Positions 1-13,600 of a stretch of 64,000 nucleotides of DNA are shown in pieces. The translations under genes were made by a program, and so were the position numbers. The notes below the pieces were generated by a model. The model searched no databases. It was not told where the DNA came from and saw only the letters and a list, made by a program, of their open reading frames with translations. This stretch comes from Panopea generosa (lineage: Eukaryota; Mollusca; Bivalvia; Adapedonta; Hiatellidae): positions 5,667,661 through 5,731,660 of the forward strand of contig CM055897.1 in assembly GCA_029582155.1 (NCBI GenBank), written 5' to 3'. The stretch's first letter is position 1; every line of letters begins with the position of its first letter.

Positions 1-133
1 GCAAACAGGCAAAATAAAATATGTAACACTACAATAAGATAAATGTTTTCATGTTACTTATGAAAAGAGATATTAAAAAAGTATACACAGTTATAGACAA
101 AAAGTTTATTGAATAATAAGTAAAACTGCTGCC

Positions 134-276
134 ATGAAATTTGACACTATTTTAACGGCAATAGGAGAATTCGGATGGTACCAGAAAAGGACTTGTCTAC
201 TTCTGGGATTTCCAGCTGTCAGTATTGGAAGTATTTTTCTGTTGAACGTAGTGATTCTTTACACACCACAACATAG
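134..276 (+). CDS. SLC22 copy 1, exon 1
   Basis: Encodes the start Met, the cytoplasmic N-terminus and TM1, ending in the TPQHR that begins the extracellular loop. Donor is AG|GTAAGT, leaving two bases of an Arg codon. It has the same length (143 bp) as exon 1 of copy 2. Only 133 bp of upstream sequence lie in the window, so the promoter is mostly outside; no TATA box was identified. Confidence 0.9.
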
Positions 277-1566
277 GTAAGTCCAACCTTAAATTAAAGC
301 GCTGCATATGGCTTGGTGGAGAAGTAGATTTTGAGCGGAACAAAGACACATTTCTCTTGGAAATATGAAAGGAATAAACAAGTGAATTGTATTTTATGTT
401 GTAATTCAACTGTGTCGACATGTGAAATTTCGGTAAAATTCGGTAAAAAGTGTAAAAACCTCAAACCTCAGTGCTCCAACACAACAAAACTATAGTGCAA
501 AGAATTTTCTAAATGAACATAATGTTAAATATATAAATAAAAAAATATATATTATTTGTTTGCTTTAAATGTGTAAAGATATTTCAAGTTACTACGTCAT
601 TAAAACCTTTAATTTATTGTGTACTTTTATGATTGACCCTGTAATGTGATTGAATGAAAGCTCTGACACTGTAGCATATTGGAAAGCGGGACTAAAGTGT
701 AGGGCCTATCAATTGAACAGTAGTAAAATACTGTTTACTAGTATATTTTAATCTATGCATGTATAAGTTATAGTGTTAGAAAAAAAATCCTTTCCCCTTA
801 TTCTATGAGTTCATTTTAAACGGATATATCAATGTATATATTCTATAAAGGGCTAGTATGTTACAACAAACCACAACACTTATCGTTACATGATGCAATA
901 ACGTATACACGCTTCCCTCTCACGTCCTGATTTGCGCATATCGGATACTACATACTGTCCGATTCAGCCAGAATAAATATTGGTCATGTCTTAATTTAAA
1001 CGTAACCTTTTTCACAATATGTTTTATTGGAAGGTACCAAATAATCTGCAGCAATTACATGAATGCAAAATCTCTATTTTGATGGATTAACCAACTTATA
1101 ACTGATCAATTGTTATAAAAGAGGATAAAAATCTTACTTTTGAAACTGTTTTCAATCATTATAATTGTGAGTTCAAAGTAGTAAAGCATTGGCTTAATGT
1201 GTATATGTTTCTCGATAAACCAAGTTTATTTGCAATGAAGCAAGATTAAAGAAGCCCGTTTGATTTGTTTGAATATTTAGCGTCATTTTATGTCATCGAG
1301 GGCTAACAGACAAACAGTTAACCTAACCTAACTGCGATCATTTAACCAGACCACCCATCTCTACATACGTGTAAATTCAGTATTGCCTTTTACTCAAGAA
1401 AATATTTAGTCATAAATGAAACAGAAACTTAAAGTTGATGATATAATAGGATCAAAACCATCGCCACCACTTCAACATCATTATCATCACCATTATCATC
1501 ATCATCAGAATAATAATCATCCTCATCATCTTCATCACTATCACTATAACCATCAACAACAACAAT

Positions 1567-1613
<47 letters not shown>

Positions 1614-4600
1614 AAGATGATTCCTATCCAAAAGCGTCATAACAAAACTAGTTTTGCGAATCAGTAATAAAAAGATTATATAATAAGACAATGTTGGATG
1701 GCTGAAGAAATTGAAAAAAAATTGAATAAGAAAGCAAATCATATGACGAGAGAGGACATATTGATGATCTGAGATTATCTGAGCTTGGTATTGAAAACCT
1801 CCTGATATTTTTTACATAGGCCAGTGTTGATGATTGAAAGTTCGATTGTACGATTATCTTTAGTGTGGTTATATATTAGCACAGTGTTAATACGCGTTAA
1901 TAAACTTAATATATCATACTCCATAATCTGAAATAAGATGATATTCTAACACAAGTATTCGTGTCAATTATTACTATCAACCATTTAAATTGTTTTCCAG
2001 TTACCTTTTCAAAAACATTGTCACTGACTTGAAATTTAATTCAAATTTCAGTGGAAGAATTTATCGATGCAGAGAAACCAGTAGTATAAATATTGAAACA
2101 TAATGTGGGCGTTAATGTGATACTTGAAGTCAATGTCAGTATAATGTCATTGGGTGCGGTATCATACCATGTGCCTGTGACATAATACTGAAGTATAACA
2201 GCGCTAAAAAATCTGTAAAAAGTAGACACCATGACGAAAGAACTGAAAAATTGTTGAGAGCGACGCTTTACACTATACAACAGCAATCGATAGCGCCTAA
2301 TAGCAATACCACATTCAGTACTTTGTGAACTTTGATGAAGTAATTATTATTAATACCATGCAGAGAAGACCAAAATACAATGCATAAAGAAGTATCAGAT
2401 ATATCAAAACTTAAATATGCAATTTTAAATTTCCCCGATACTTTCTTATGCAATATGTAAACAGAACTACATAAGGATTGGGATTAATGGATTTAAACAA
2501 CAATTTGCCAAGAGTCATATCTCTCTTCATTCGCAACCTTGCCAGGATTTAATATCACATCCTAAATTAGGTCACGCGACCCCCTGATACTATTTTAAGC
2601 ATATGACTCCATACTTCGTGACGTAGGGTAATCTCTATTACGGAGTTGTTACATTTGAATTAGTCATTCAGGTATAGAGTCTTTCAAAATCTATTGAACG
2701 TTAGTATGTTGTCTTTTTTGCTGAATATATATCTTCAGTGTGATACCAAACTTTAATACTTTGAACTATGTTTCACGCGCATTCATTCTTACAGAGGAGT
2801 ACTTCACTCCTTCTGGTTGTCAACCAGCAAAAAGTGGCTTAGTCAGTACTATTAAATCAATTACATATATTAGGTAAGCAACGTTAAGCATCAATGATTA
2901 AACGTCATTTAATGGCATAGTATTTGTAGTTTTCAACTGAATGACAATTCAGTTAATGATTTAGGCGTCTATTCGGGGAGATAGATCATAACACGGGTAA
3001 TCCGATTTTCTATAAATACATCGGAAAAAACAGTTGGTAACTATTAGAATTATAAAATGTATCCTTACATGATATTACATTATAGAATAAATAAATCTTT
3101 CTTTACAAATTATTAATAAAGAAAAGAACTCTGAAAATCAATAAATTTGACACCTATATTAATATAAGAAAAAAAATCAATAAGAAATGCATTTTATCGG
3201 ATAGCAAAAGCTTTCAAAGTTCATAGTTTAAAAAAAATATCCATAACCATTTTGTGTCTTACCTTATTATTTCTCTTATATGTCATGAGTTGTTGTTAAA
3301 TACATGTCCTACTTTATATTGTTTCAGATGCAGAATTCCCGGCTTAGATAACGACACGTATTCTGTTCAGAATATAGAACATGAACGTTTAGTGAACAGA
3401 AGTATTCCTGGTGCCACAGATCCAACACTTGACTACGACCGTTGTCATGTGTACAATACAGAGAATGGTACATCGGGTGAAGACAACCGACCAATCAACG
3501 CCAGTTTGATTAAATGCCACGAATGGGTGTATGATAAATCCGTGTTTGTTGAGACTTTTACTTCAAAGGTGAAATTTGAACATAATGTTTGTACGAAAAT
3601 TGCGAAAACGTCAAGATGTTTACCTGTTTTACTTCTACGTAATTCAAATAAAGTGATGTCATTTATGTATCTGTTGACAAATAATTTGTGAAATAGTTGA
3701 TGTCGTTGTTTTTATAGAAGTGTTTTGATGCTATTGCTATAGTAACTATTCTTGGTTTATTTCAGTCAAACTTTGTATGTGATGATTCAATGAAGACATC
3801 CCACATTCAGATGCTGGTTTTTCTTGGTGTGTTTGTAGGTGCCATTGTCTTTGGTATGACTGGGGACAAGTAAGTTCTTTTTCTGGAATAGTTTTATTAT
3901 TTGAGAATCAAGAATTTACTAATCGATTATGTTCAACTATCAACCGACTTCATTCGACAGTAGTGTTCAATTGCTTTGTTGGTGTCGTATTCAGCAGTCG
4001 TTAAACAGAAGCCAATATTTTAACGTTAAGTGCTGCAGCGGCAAGATAGTTAATAAGGGAAAAAGAAAGAATATGTAAAATGATTGTGTATCATAAATGG
4101 TACGATTCCCAGGTCGGAAGGTCGGCAGAGGCAAATTCTAGTTGATTTGCATGATCTTAAGTTTTTATTTCAGATTGACTGATTTTGGTTGAAACATTGG
4201 CCAGATCGGTAGAACAAAACTACAGCTGATGATTATGATCTTTATTTTTTATTTGAAATTGCCTGAATAGGGTTTAAACATTGGCCGGATGCCACTGACT
4301 GATTGCAGGGAATGTGACTATAGGTGATTGGTATGTTATCTAATTGTTATCTAAAGATATCTGTTTTGAGTAAGGCATCACTGACATATCTTAGACTATG
4401 GATATGTGTGCCATCGGCCTTCGCCAGGTTTGCTATGCGGTATCAGGCAAGATATTTCAAACGTTATTCGTTAACTACGTAGAAACGACTCATACATATC
4501 AAATGATACAATGGATGAAAGTCGCTTATAAGCTTGAGACAATTTGAATGGAAAGTTATATCATAATTACATTGGTCGGTTGATCTTACCTTGTAAAAAT

Positions 4601-7600
4601 TTAAATCATGACGAGCGCCGGTCAGCCTGACCTGAGATTGGAAACTATTGCATTGGTTATGTCTCTACATAAAAGAAGCTCAAATGTTACTTGCCATTCA
4701 ATGTGCAACAGTTGATGCTTCATTATACTTCGCCACTAATAAAATTCGGATGACATAACCTGTTTACAACAAAGTGATGAACAACATTTCACATTGGTCG
4801 CCAATGTGACGAGTTCAAAGCGCGAGGGTAAACCAAAACATATACATACAAACCATTCCATATTGTAGAGTTACAAAGTATATTGACAATTCCCTGATAA
4901 GAGAAACAAACCCCATCGCAGAAATTGTTGAAAACAAAACGGAACTCAACATCCAATCTTGCAACACACGAAATAATCGTCTTAACCCTATAGAACATAT
5001 TCATATGCAGTCGTTTCAAACGGTTTTAAATCACTGTAACCACATTTGGCGGTATAAAGTTAAAACTTCTTTACAGTGTAGACCTAGCTGTATCAATGTT
5101 AGCCATTTTGTTTTTTTAATTGAATTTTGAATCTGGAAAACACCTCTAATTTAATAACGCAACGCTCATGTGATCGACCAATGGAAAGAGTTTCATGTAC
5201 CGTTAGGCGATTTGGCAAACACTGTAGTTTGACTGGGAGGTAAAAAGAGTCAAATCTGCAGACGATAAGTCAGCGGGTGATTTAAACGTAAAGAGGTAAT
5301 CGTCCGCTAGTGTGTGTAACACTGACACTATAGTTATGAGCATGAAGCATGCAGAAAAGAACGAAAAAAGGTCTGACATAAAGACACATATTGCTTTGAA
5401 TATACCAGATAAACAGATTCTGCAAGAAGTTAAAAATGTTTATGATGACCCCTATCCTTCCAAAGCCACTGTACATTGGTGGGTAAACGTATTTATATTT
5501 GTTCTCAAAATTATGGACATGTAAAAGGTTTTTTCTCCTTGTTCATTTGTGTTGGCAGGCAAAATATAACTCAAGCAAAGATATGATTGAAACATGTCTG
5601 ACCCATTTGAAAAAACAAATTTATAAACAACAACGCACAGGATTGCGCGTTTATAAAACATTCAGTGATGTCACACTAAATACTGTGTGTTACATTCAAG
5701 ACACAGAATTAAGTGTGTTCAAATTTAAACAAATTTTGCATGACACAGAAAGAAGTGTGCTGAACTTCAAATTAGAGCCGACACAAAGTTGGATAGGTAA
5801 AAACACCAACAAAAAACATATTATGCATATCATGAAAAAGTAAAACAGAAGAATATTGGAAAATATTTGGAAAAACAAACATTTAACACATAATGCAAAA
5901 TCAAAAAAACAGAGTATGTGATAAAAAGTGTGACAAAATTCTTTCGTACGTACCCCATGAACAGTAAACAGCAAATACAACTTAAAACATTAAGCGTGCT
6001 ATGAAATGTAACATCTAAGATATGATATAAGTGGAAGAAAATACCATTTCATAAGCAAAACATGAAAAATGACCACAACTTGTGAAATATTAAAATGTAT
6101 AAATAAGTGTCGTCAAGCAGTAAATAATGTTTCGGAAGAAACTATCAGGCAGACAAAACGGAGGAAACCAATTATACATCGGATATAACGAGAAGGAGGT
6201 TGGGAGGAGGTGGTCAATTTAACAAATCCAAAAATAATCGTCATCAATACCTCCACAAACTATAAACTTAACTTGTTGGTGTATAGAAAAGGAATGAAAA
6301 CAAAAGTCGGGTCAAGATTATACACGCGTGAAAGGTCAACGATCAGGGCACTGATTGGCTAAGGAGCGGCTATCACGCCAGTTACATGTGTGTGTTTATC
6401 GCATAGTGGTCAGTATGCCCCGAGGTCGTTATAGATTAGATTGAACACGCATGTACACATGTTGTCTACGCAACTCCCTACGCAGTCTGCTCTACAGCTT
6501 CCCACATTATACATTAAAGGTACATGATCACAAATAAAAAGTAATAAACTTAAATACAAAGAAAATTGTTAAATAAAATTAGATCAGATATGATCACAAA
6601 TATAAACAAATTTATACATGTTTCACAACATAAATTACTGTTTTATATTTGTTCTCAAAATTACGTACAGGTAAAAGTTTTTTCTCTTTGTTCATTTGTG
6701 TTTGCAGGCAAAATATAACTCAAGCAAAGATATGATTGAAATATGTCTGACCCATTTTGGTCAGACGATTCATTTTTGATTTTTTTTTATAAACAACAAC
6801 ACACAGGATTGTGCGTTTAAACAACATTCAGTGATGTCACACTAAATACTCTGTGTTACATTCAAGACACAGAATTAAGTCTGTTCAAATTTAAACAAAT
6901 TTTGTACGACACAGAAAGAAGTGTGTTAAAACTTTAATATAGTGCCGACACAAAGTTGGATAGGTAAAACCACCAACAAAAACATCCAACCAAAGAGAAA
7001 ACCAAAACAAAAAAAACAACAAAAAAAAACAACAACAACAAACAAAAGCAACGCAGAAACGATGAAAGGAAATAATGGCACAATGATAAAAATCACAACA
7101 CCCCCGACGAGTGACTAAGTATAGAAAGAATGAATGATTAAATGGAATTGAAAAATCATTGACAAATTAATGAAATGTGTTAATTGGTTTGACTAGGTTT
7201 GCAGTAGTTAAAAACAAATAGTTCCATAGAAACAGTAAGGGTGAGATCTTAGAATTAACGAAGCATATATTGATGAAAATGAATTCGTGTACAAAGAATA
7301 ATTGGATACCTTAGTTTTCTCATTTGTTCACAATTCTGAATACCAAAAACAAAATGCAGATAATTAAAAATACATAATCAGAGGTGAATTGAAAAACATA
7401 TTCAAAATTGGCGGATCGTTTGACTTCCGCTATCAAAAATGTGTAAAACATAACACAAATATGATATCTTAAATCAAGGAAAACAAGACTACATAATATA
7501 TACATATAATTTATAAAGTCAGAAATAGTCTAAAATGATGTACTAGAAAAACAAATTTGAATCATAAACATACAAAGGCACACACCCCAATGTGCCCCTG

Positions 7601-10600
7601 TATAATACTGTAGGAAATAGTAACGTGCTATGAAAACATAATATTGGTCTACACACCCCAATGTGACCCTACGTTCGCATGTTGTCTGTAATACACATCC
7701 CAATGTGCCCAGCATAATACTGTAGGAAATAGCAATGCGCTATGAAAACATAATATGGGTCTACACACCCCAGTGTGACTCTATGTTTGCATGTTGTCTG
7801 TAATACACACCCCAATGATGCCCAGCATAATACTGTAGGAAATAGTAACGCGCTATGAAAACATTATATGGGTCTACACATCCCAATGTGACCCTATGTT
7901 CGCATGTTGTCTGTAACAAACACCCCAATGTGCCCCAGCATAATACTGCAGTAAATAAGAAAGCGCTTTGAAAACATAGTATAAGTCTACACACCACAAT
8001 GTGACCCTACGTATGCATGTTGTCTGTAATACCATGTGCAATGGTAGTGCAAAGGGAAAATTATGAATGAGCTGGAAACCATACATAGCGGCGAAATGCA
8101 AATGACCTCCATCTTCCCATCTGTATCACTTTTTATCCGGGGATCCCCTGCATGATAGCATTGGTACACGCTCCTATTCGGAAACTGTGGGGTTTGTATT
8201 GAACTGGGGATAAATTTAAGAATAACAAGGTTTCTCTAAATCGTAATCTGAAAAACTGAGTGAAACTGGTTGGAGAGCACTGTTTAAAAACATTTCGACG
8301 CCACTGAAGCTTGAAAAAGCTTGGTTGTCACAGAAGCAAGGTGTCTGGGCAGAGATCGGTAGGGATTGTTTCCGGGACCCGGACCGAATTGGGTGCCGAC
8401 TGCAGTGCCTCCGTCACATGCAAGCGAGAAAGCTTATCACATATAACATTTTTCGAAGATGGAATATGTTTTGCAGCAAAACAGAAGTTGTGATCCAAAA
8501 AGTGAAGCGCAATCATTCTTAGAAGCTTTATGATGAGAGTGTGTTAAGATGATTGTTTATTTATGCAATTAACTGTACAGAGATTATCACAAATGACATA
8601 TTCTTGTTTGCCCATTGGTGGCCGAATAAAAAAACTGCTAAAACGATAGTGTATAATTCAAGAATATTAATATGTAGCATTTTTACCCTTTCATAAAACG
8701 CCCCATAAGCTCATAAATTTGAGTAAACGCAAGCAAATCCCTTTGTACTTGCAGCATCCATATGCAGTTTAAATGTGACGGACGAAATGAAACGGTCTCC
8801 CGTCAAAAGGGTACAGCCATTAAAATTGCTTTAAAATGTTGACAAAAGCGCTAAGTCAGCACGTGCTGCTGTTGTGAGCTTAAAGAAATGGTTTGGGTTC
8901 GTTTTACCTATAGTCAAGTCGTATAACCGACGTAATACACAACTCCCCGACTTAACGACATTGCAAGCAAAATTAAGATGGCCCAAAAGACTTTGAAACT
9001 GACGTAGACGAACTTTTTCCATTTTCTTAACTTTTTTCAAAAGTATCCGCAATGTAAAAACCTTGTCATCTGGTAGGGTTGCTGTCAGAGATGTGGTGTC
9101 CAGCTCAATCCCATGAACAGCGACTTTTGTACAAGGGTGTACGTTTTTTTCAACTTTAATGGGTATTCTTATAACATCACAAATTTGAAAGAAACCTAGT
9201 AGTGCGTTTTGACAATTATTTGTGTTGCTTTCCCCAACGAAAATGAAATCATCAACAATATGGGAAACTGCTGTGTTGGAAAACTGGTTTTGCAGAATCC
9301 ACTGGAGAGCGGAAGAGAAGCGTTCAATTATTTGTACAGAACTAGAAGCCCTCATTGGTAAAACTCTATCAAAGTAATAAAGGCGGTCGTAAGAAAACCC
9401 AAGTTAGTGATAATCAAGAGGGGAAATTGGAATTATACAGAACACATCTTCTATATCAGCTTTAGCAATAAGACAATTTCTACCTGATTGTACATCTAAG
9501 GAAGCCACCGTATCAAACATTTCAAGTGAAACATTTGAATTTTTATGTGGAATATGACTGTTGACAGACGAGGCTTGACAGAATGACAAATCATGGATTA
9601 TTCGGAAGAAATTAGGGGTCTTTTTTGGCACAACTTCTAATGGACTACAAACGAAATTTGGTATTGGTGGGGTTACGTGAGGCCCTTTTATTCGCCGTAG
9701 AAATAGTTCCTTTGACAATTTCATATTCACAAAGTCCGTATGTTGCGAAAAAGATAAGTGATGCTAAGAGAAAGAGGCAGAGATATGGCCTACCGTGCCA
9801 AGAGGAAAGCCTTCTGAAAAACCTTTGACCAAAGAACAAAGTAGAAAGGAGCCATAACCCTCTTAATGACAATCTAAAGCACCAGGATCAACAGGTGTTG
9901 GTAAATTTATATGGGTTATGTTTTGGAGCAGCTGATTGTGCAACTGATTTGGGGGCACTTGCTGTACGGGTCGTGAATTGGGTAGTGGTTAGGAATCTGG
10001 CGCTCTTTGACAGATCGGGGGAGCGACGACGTTGGACGCCGTGTGGGCCGTCACAGATGGCACATTTGTGTGCGACTGTGCACTGCTGCTTATTACAGGT
10101 CCCCCAGCGTTGGTAGTCCCAACAGTATCATTTTTTGATAAAAAGGGAGGCAGAAATATGCCCTGGGAGTTGCTGCTGTGAATTTTGGTACCGAAAGGGT
10201 GTGTTGTATTGACGAAATGGCTGATTAGTATTGCGGGTAGGTTGGGGTGTAGACTTTTTTGTCATTGAAATGAATAGATATGTCTATGTGTGTATTGAAC
10301 CCCATGGAAGTTGTTGAATGCACGTAAAGTGCGAAATTTTACATCATATTCTTGCCAGTTTGACATATTGCTGGTAAGGGTCTGAATTAGGGACATGTAT
10401 TCGAACATTTAGGCAGCTTCAGAGTCGTAGCGTTTGGTGTTTATACTGGCATACAGCTGAAAAGCTCAACACTAAGACAGAGTGTTGTCGATCGACTTAG
10501 AAGCAAGCCGCTGTGCAGACGTCACTGTTTAAGAACTTGTTTGGTGGATAGTCGTTTTTGTATGTGTATCAGACGAGCCAAAATACAACTTGGACAAGTC

Positions 10601-13600
10601 GATAAAATCACGGTTCCAAATGGAGTGGCCCGTTTTTTCGTTTATGGACGGATGGATTAGGGAAAATACCCAAAGTTTAGACTGAACTGTAGTGGGAACG
10701 TCTATATCCCCACTAGACCCTGAATTAACACTATTTGTAATTGTGGCATCAGACACAGAAATGACTGGTTGGTCAGATGCAAAATGAATATCAGTGATAG
10801 TATCATTACTTGTAGATATAGATTGTTCCTGCAATATGGCTGGTGGTATTGAAACTGGAACACTTTGAGTGTCATTAATAAGTGTTCGTACTTCTTCCAG
10901 TACAGCTTGGTCGCGAGATATAGCATCAGCTATCACGGATGCCAGTCGTGATGGTTGTGGATTGGATTGACTGACGTCAGACATTGTTCTGGTAGCCGTC
11001 CTAGAAGGTCCTTTTGTGGGACCCTTGCGCTTTGCAGAGAGCCCCTAACGTGGGTGAGTTTTAGGCATTATACTGGAAATACATAGAAACGATATGTTGA
11101 ACATATATATATGCGTAGTAGCACAGAATGGTGAATTGGTGTAGAACATATCAGCACAAATGTAAGAAACTGTGCGTATCAGCACGGAATGGTGAATTAA
11201 CATAGTATACGTCAGCACAAAACAGATAACAAAAAAATAAAAATATATCCGGGCATTGACATGGTACATTGTTATGGCATCAGTACAAACGGAAAACGAT
11301 CAGCACTAAATGATGCATTGACCCGGTACATATCAGTAAGAAATGAACACAATTTAAAACCAGTGTGTAGTAGCAGAAAAATAAATTATGTGTGTATCAG
11401 CAAAACTTGTTGCAGTGACAAAGTATATAACAGAATAAACATATGAAAACCATGCATTCAGCATAAAATGTGGCATTGGCATTGTACAAATTAGCACAAA
11501 TTACGACAAAAATGAAGTTATCACGTGCATAACAGCACTAAATTGGGGCACTTATATGACATTATATATCAGTACAAAATGGACATTAAATAAAACCTGT
11601 GTGTATCAGCATAATATCAGCAGAAGCGTAAGAAAACCTTTGCATAACAGCACAAAATTGGTGCATTGACCAGTTACATATCAGTACAAATGAAAAAAAC
11701 CAAAGCGTAACAGCACAAAATAAAACGTGCATATCAGCACAAAATAAAACATGTGCGTATCAGCATCAAATGAAAAATGTGTATATTAGCACAAAGTTGC
11801 ACATTGACCCAGTACATATCAGTACAAATAAAACCGATGAATGTCAGCACAAGTTAAAATATATGCGTATCAGTACAAAATAAAACATGTGCGTATCAGC
11901 ACAAAATAAGACATGTGCATATCAGCAAAAAATAGAACATGTGCATATCAGCACAAAATAAAGCTTGTGCGCTTCAGCATATAATACAAACATGTGCATA
12001 TCAGCACAAAATAGAACATGTGCGTATCAGCACAAAATAGAACATGTGCGTATCAGCACAAAATACAAACATGTGCGTATCAGCACAAAATAGAAACATG
12101 TTTGTATCAACACAAAAATAAAATGTGTGCGTATCAGCACATAAAAGATCATGTGCATTGCTGCACAAAATGAAAATATGTGCGTGTCTACACAAAATGA
12201 TGGATATCAGCCCATTTATATAGGCGGATGCAGTATTAGCCCAAACTAATTATATGCCAAATTATATTTTCGTACTAGAAATGTAGAAAAAAACAACCAA
12301 ACTTACACAATGGAGTCCACAAACCCATGTAATTACCACAAATATATACTCCGTAATAGCAATACTGTCTGTAATACCATAGGAGAGGTTACCACATTGA
12401 TCTATGGAGAGAAAGTTGTACAAGTATCAATTTTTAATTTTTATTGTGAATAAAGATGTAACAATCATAAATATATTGGTTCGCATGGATTACTGTGTTC
12501 ATCATCACATTGTCAGAAGACTAAAACACAAATAAGTATTAATTGTTACTGAAAAATAACAAAATGAGAACAGAGGCATGTATCATTTGGTACCAGTAAC
12601 AACCATTACAGCAATTTTTCTTCAAAAAGAATTACACCTCGGCCCGAGCTGTAGCATCTGGCCATGCCCCTGTCCCTATGAGTGTGAACACTATCAGGGT
12701 CTACATAGTCAACAAGAAAACGAGAATTAAAATTATTCTGATTGTGACGCCAGAAATAAAGACAAGTGTGGCCGGATGCTGCCTCTTCCAACAGTCTATT
12801 TGTTTCATCGACTCGGAGGTTATAGGGATACTTTCCTTTGCGGTGCAGAATTTCTGAAAATATCAGTTTTACAGTTTACAGTTTTATCTGCCATCAAGCA
12901 ATGGAATGCAAAATGCAAAATAAACTGAAACACCTGCTCAGCTGGTATGTCACGGCAAATGTCGTTGCTAGCTATATCAAGAAATGAAATGTCTGTATGC
13001 AAGTCGGAAACAAGTGACAGATCATGCTTGAGTGATTTATTGTGAGATGGCCAGCAAACTGTGGAGCCGCCTGTACCGTGCCAGAAAACATTCATACGTG
13101 TAGGATCAATGTGAAGATTTAATTTTGAATTGATAGCAGCCCAGTCCCGGAGGCGACGTGTAAATGAATACCCCAAAAACAACACATTTAGGAGACGTTC
13201 CCGGGACGAACAGACTGCCATCTTGAATAGTAAATAATAAACAAATACACAGCCCAGGAAACAATAGGCTAAGCTTATAGAACACAAAAGTATGTAAAAT
13301 AAAAGCACAAATATATCAAACCGTGTCCCAGCGGTACACCAAAATTCAATAATTCCGAATAAAGTTAACAAATCCAAAAATAATCGTCATAAAAACCTCC
13401 AAAAACAATAAACTTAACTTGTTGGTGTACACAAAGGGGGTGAAAACAAAAGTCGGGTCAAGATTATACATGCGTGAAAGGTCGACGATAAAAATATCAC
13501 TAATCTTTTCAGGGCACTGATTGGCTAAGGAGCGGCTATCACGCCAGTTACATGTGTGTGTTTACCGCAGAGTGGTCAGAAGGCCCCGAGGTCGTTATAG

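Larger units (their letters stand above)
277..3327. other. Intron 1 of SLC22 copy 1
   Basis: AT-rich non-coding sequence. It holds an (ATC)n-like tract followed by a perfect CAA tract (about 1467-1613), a truncated SINE copy (about 1268-1370), and near 2150-2240 a short stretch resembling 30715-30790 in intron 2 of copy 2. No coding exon was recognised. Confidence 0.7.

Noticed and set aside
9895-10116. + strand 73-codon open frame
   Set aside because: Antisense shadow of the gag/RT region of the minus-strand retrotransposon.
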